NCBI GenBank assembly: GCA_937966555.1
Contig: CALCLY010000006.1
Location: 1 to 7,458 of the forward strand
DNA: 7,458 nt
Direction of reading: 5' to 3'
DNA from: CALCLY01 sp900552775
Lineage (GTDB): Bacteria; Bacillota; Clostridia; UMGS1883; UMGS1540
Positions within the stretch are counted from its first letter, which is position 1. Each line of letters opens with the position of its first letter. The translations under genes were made by a program, and so were the position numbers. The notes beneath the pieces are model-generated. The model saw nothing but the letters and a program-made list of their open reading frames with translations. It was not told the origin of the DNA and did no database searches. Of this stretch, positions 5,798-7,458 are shown piece by piece.

Positions 5798-7261
5798 ATG
5801 ACAGGCGTGATATATGCACGGTATTCAAGTGATAATCAGCGTGAAGAGTCTATTGAAGGTCAGTTGCGTGAGTGCAAGGTGTTTGCCGAAAAGAACGGTA
5901 TTCAAATTATCGACACATACATTGACAGGGCAATGTCGGCTAAAACCGATAACCGCCCAGATTTTCAAAAGATGATTAAAGACAGTGCAAAGCAGCAGTT
6001 TGAAACCGTTATTGTATGGAAGCTTGATCGCTTTGCCCGCAATCGCTATGATTCCGCACATTATAAAAGCATTCTAAAAAGAAATAATGTCCGTGTGCTT
6101 TCTGCCACCGAAGTTATTTCACAAGGCGCAGAAGGCATCATCCTTGAGTCTGTTTTGGAAGGTATGGCGGAGTATTATTCTGCGGAGTTGGCAGAAAAAG
6201 TTATCCGTGGGCAGACCGAAAATGCATTGAGTTGCCGCTTTAACGGCGGAACTGTTCCTGTCGGATATAGCATTGTAAATCAGCGCTTTGTTGTTAACAA
6301 TGATACCGCTCCGTTAGTTCTTTCGGCATACGAAATGTATGATGAAGGAAAGACTATGCAAGAGGTTGCCGACGATTTAAATGTTAAAGGATTGCGAAAC
6401 ACCAGGGGAACAAAGCTGACAATTAACACCGTTTCCAATCTGCTCACCAACAGAAGATATATCGGCGAATATTCATACCGTGATATTCTTGTTCCCGACG
6501 GTATCCCTGCTATTGTGCCGAAGGATTTATTTAACCGTGTACAGGAGCGCATTGCCAAAAATAAAAAATCACCAGCGCGGCACCGCGCAGACGAAGAATA
6601 TATTTTATCAACAAAGCTGTACTGCGGAAAATGTATGACATTTATGGTCGGTGAAAGCGGAACGGCGAGGAATAAAGAAACCTATCGCTATTACAAATGT
6701 CTTTCGGCAAAGCGAAAGCGCGGCTGCGATAAAAAGGCTGTTAAAAAGAAGTGGATTGAGGATATTGTCATTGATCAAATTCTCAAATGCATTTGGGATG
6801 ATAATCTGATTGATGATGTAACCGACCTTGTTATGAAAATGCAAAGGCAGGAAAACACCGTTGTATCTTTACTTAACAAGAGACTTGATGAAGTTAATAA
6901 AAGTATTTCCAATATTCTTTCGGCTATCGAGCAGGGTATTATTACGCCGTCCACAAAACAACGCCTTGAAGAATTGGAAGGTCAAAAGAAAGAATTTGAA
7001 ATCGAAATTGCGAAGGAAAACATTGCGAGACCTACGCTTGACCGTGATCAGATTAAATTTTGGTTTCATCGTTTCAGAAAGGCGGATGCATCAAAACCGG
7101 AAAATCGCAGAAGGCTTGTTGACAGTTTTGTAAACTCGATAATTCTATATGATGACCGAATAGAATTTTATTTTAATTTTAAAAAGGGCGCGAAAACACT
7201 TTCTTTGACCGACTTGGAAAAAGGTTCGGATATGCTTGACTCTCTCCCACCAAACACTTAA
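5798..7261 (+). CDS. Large serine recombinase (site-specific integrase/transposase)
   Basis: The 487-residue protein catalyses site-specific insertion, excision or inversion of DNA through a covalent 5'-phosphoserine link. Domains in order: the resolvase/invertase catalytic domain, about 1-145, with VIYARYSSDNQ (R8, nucleophile Ser10), ESIEGQ, and KLDRFARNR (R78 and R81 match the catalytic arginines of resolvases); the recombinase domain, about 150-265 (GTVPVGY, MQEVADDLNVKGLRNTRG, NLLTNRRYIGEY); a zinc ribbon with C276-x2-C279 and C301-x8-C310; a coiled coil, about 345-395; and a C-terminal beta region (FVNSIILYDDRIEFYFNF). All key residues are present, so it should be active. The start at 5798 has a GGCGGTGAG-like ribosome site 12 nt after fic. 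A hairpin follows within a base or so of the stop, and the GC content changes soon after, as expected if the gene lies near one end of a mobile element. The length is typical of TnpX/Tn4451-like and phage-like integrases of Clostridia. Confidence 0.96.
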   Translation: MTGVIYARYSSDNQREESIEGQLRECKVFAEKNGIQIIDTYIDRAMSAKTDNRPDFQKMIKDSAKQQFETVIVWKLDRFARNRYDSAHYKSILKRNNVRVLSATEVISQGAEGIILESVLEGMAEYYSAELAEKVIRGQTENALSCRFNGGTVPVGYSIVNQRFVVNNDTAPLVLSAYEMYDEGKTMQEVADDLNVKGLRNTRGTKLTINTVSNLLTNRRYIGEYSYRDILVPDGIPAIVPKDLFNRVQERIAKNKKSPARHRADEEYILSTKLYCGKCMTFMVGESGTARNKETYRYYKCLSAKRKRGCDKKAVKKKWIEDIVIDQILKCIWDDNLIDDVTDLVMKMQRQENTVVSLLNKRLDEVNKSISNILSAIEQGIITPSTKQRLEELEGQKKEFEIEIAKENIARPTLDRDQIKFWFHRFRKADASKPENRRRLVDSFVNSIILYDDRIEFYFNFKKGAKTLSLTDLEKGSDMLDSLPPNT

Positions 7262-7284
7262 AGACCCGCTATTTCAGCGGGTCT
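7262..7284 (+). terminator. Hairpin terminator after the recombinase gene
   Basis: A perfect 9-bp stem, AGACCCGCT (7262-7270) with AGCGGGTCT (7276-7284), around the loop ATTTC. It begins immediately after the stop codon. The following T-run is short (AGGTTTTATG), so it is a moderate intrinsic terminator. It would end the fic-recombinase transcript. Confidence 0.75.
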
Positions 7285-7294
7285 AGGTTTTATG

Positions 7295-7314
7295 TGTACG
7301 AATGATGTACGAAT
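7295..7314. repeat. Tandem 9-bp repeat, possible recombinase-related site
   Basis: TGTACGAAT occurs at 7295-7303 and again at 7306-7314, an 11-bp period (about one helical turn), each copy containing the palindrome GTAC. It lies between the recombinase terminator and the opposing gene. The repeat is plain to see; a role as a binding or attachment site is inference only. Confidence 0.5.
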
Positions 7315-7336
7315 TTATGCTTCAATATGCAAGCGA

Positions 7337-7364
7337 GCCCCTGCAGGCAAAAACCTACAGGGGC
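7337..7364. terminator. Second hairpin, likely bidirectional or shared terminator
   Basis: GCCCCTG (7337-7343) pairs with CAGGGGC (7358-7364), one C-A mismatch, then AGG with CCT, around the loop CAAAAA. T-rich sequence follows on the plus strand (GATTTTGATTTTT). On the minus strand the hairpin comes 11 nt after the stop of the opposing gene but lacks a T-tract there. It fits a terminator between converging genes. Confidence 0.65.
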
Positions 7365-7375
7365 GATTTTGATTT

Positions 7376-7458
7376 TTACTCCTCCGTAACCTCCGGCAGG
7401 CCGGCAAAGCTGTTAAGGACAGACAGCACCCCCGCAAGTAAGGAGGCGGAAAGCACCA
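7376..7458 (-). CDS. C-terminal tail of an opposing gene (cut by right edge)
   Basis: On the minus strand an open frame reaches the right edge and ends at a TAA (7376-7378). The 26 visible residues begin VLSASLLAGVLS and end SFAGLPEVTEE, a plausible protein end with a hydrophobic stretch followed by an acidic tail. G+C is high here (48 of 78 bases in 7381-7458), unlike the recombinase gene, and a hairpin lies just beyond the stop. The frame being open only over 26 codons makes this moderately supported. The family cannot be named; a small membrane protein is one possibility. Confidence 0.5.
   Translation of the reverse strand, partial: VLSASLLAGVLSVLNSFAGLPEVTEE

Noticed and set aside
6861..7133. 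Plus-strand 90-codon frame inside the recombinase gene
   Set aside because: It is fully nested in the clear coiled-coil and C-terminal coding region of the recombinase and is very basic, typical of a shifted-frame shadow.
7262..7284. tRNA or other structured RNA gene after the recombinase
   Set aside because: Only a single short hairpin is present, with no cloverleaf arms or TTCGA-type loop nearby; a terminator explains it.

Overview
The window looks like an accessory region of a Bacillota (Clostridia-type) genome. It has Gram-positive Shine-Dalgarno sites (AAGGAG, GGGAGG), a TTG and a GTG start, compact same-strand gene strings, and a large serine recombinase of the kind carried by clostridial mobile elements. 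No species can be named from the sequence.

The layout is as follows. (1) 2-802: 3' part of trpS (tryptophanyl-tRNA synthetase), cut by the left edge and strikingly AT-rich. (2) 819-4520: five tightly packed genes on the same strand, with gaps of 2-16 nt or 4-nt overlaps. They encode an unrecognised 270-aa protein, a YdcF/DUF218-family protein, a stand-alone FEN-type 5'-3' nuclease, an S51-family (PepE-like) serine peptidase, and an ASCH-GNAT fusion protein. (3) 4521-4624: a short intergenic stretch with a textbook promoter (TTGACA, 17 nt, TATACT). (4) 4625-7261: a two-gene unit, a Fic-family protein followed by a large serine recombinase. (5) 7262-7458: two hairpins, a tandem 9-bp repeat, and the tail of an opposing, GC-rich gene cut by the right edge.

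The most informative structure is a perfect 48-bp direct repeat (2186-2233 and 3718-3765). It brackets the nuclease and peptidase genes. In copy 1 it is the end of the ydcF-like gene plus the ribosome site and start codon of the nuclease. In copy 2 the same bases, read in another frame, make the last residues of the peptidase and supply the ribosome site and start codon of ASCH-GNAT. The simplest reading is that the nuclease-peptidase pair was inserted as a unit, by homologous exchange between ydcF-like gene ends, into an older ydcF-to-ASCH-GNAT arrangement.

Base composition changes along the window. Sampled lines of trpS are about 25-37% GC, the ydcF-like gene is near 47%, and bases 7381-7458 are 48/78 G+C. 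This fits a mosaic assembled from several sources, with the recombinase near its right boundary. No function for the five-gene string as a whole can be shown. A stress, nucleic-acid-processing or antibiotic-resistance role is only a hypothesis.
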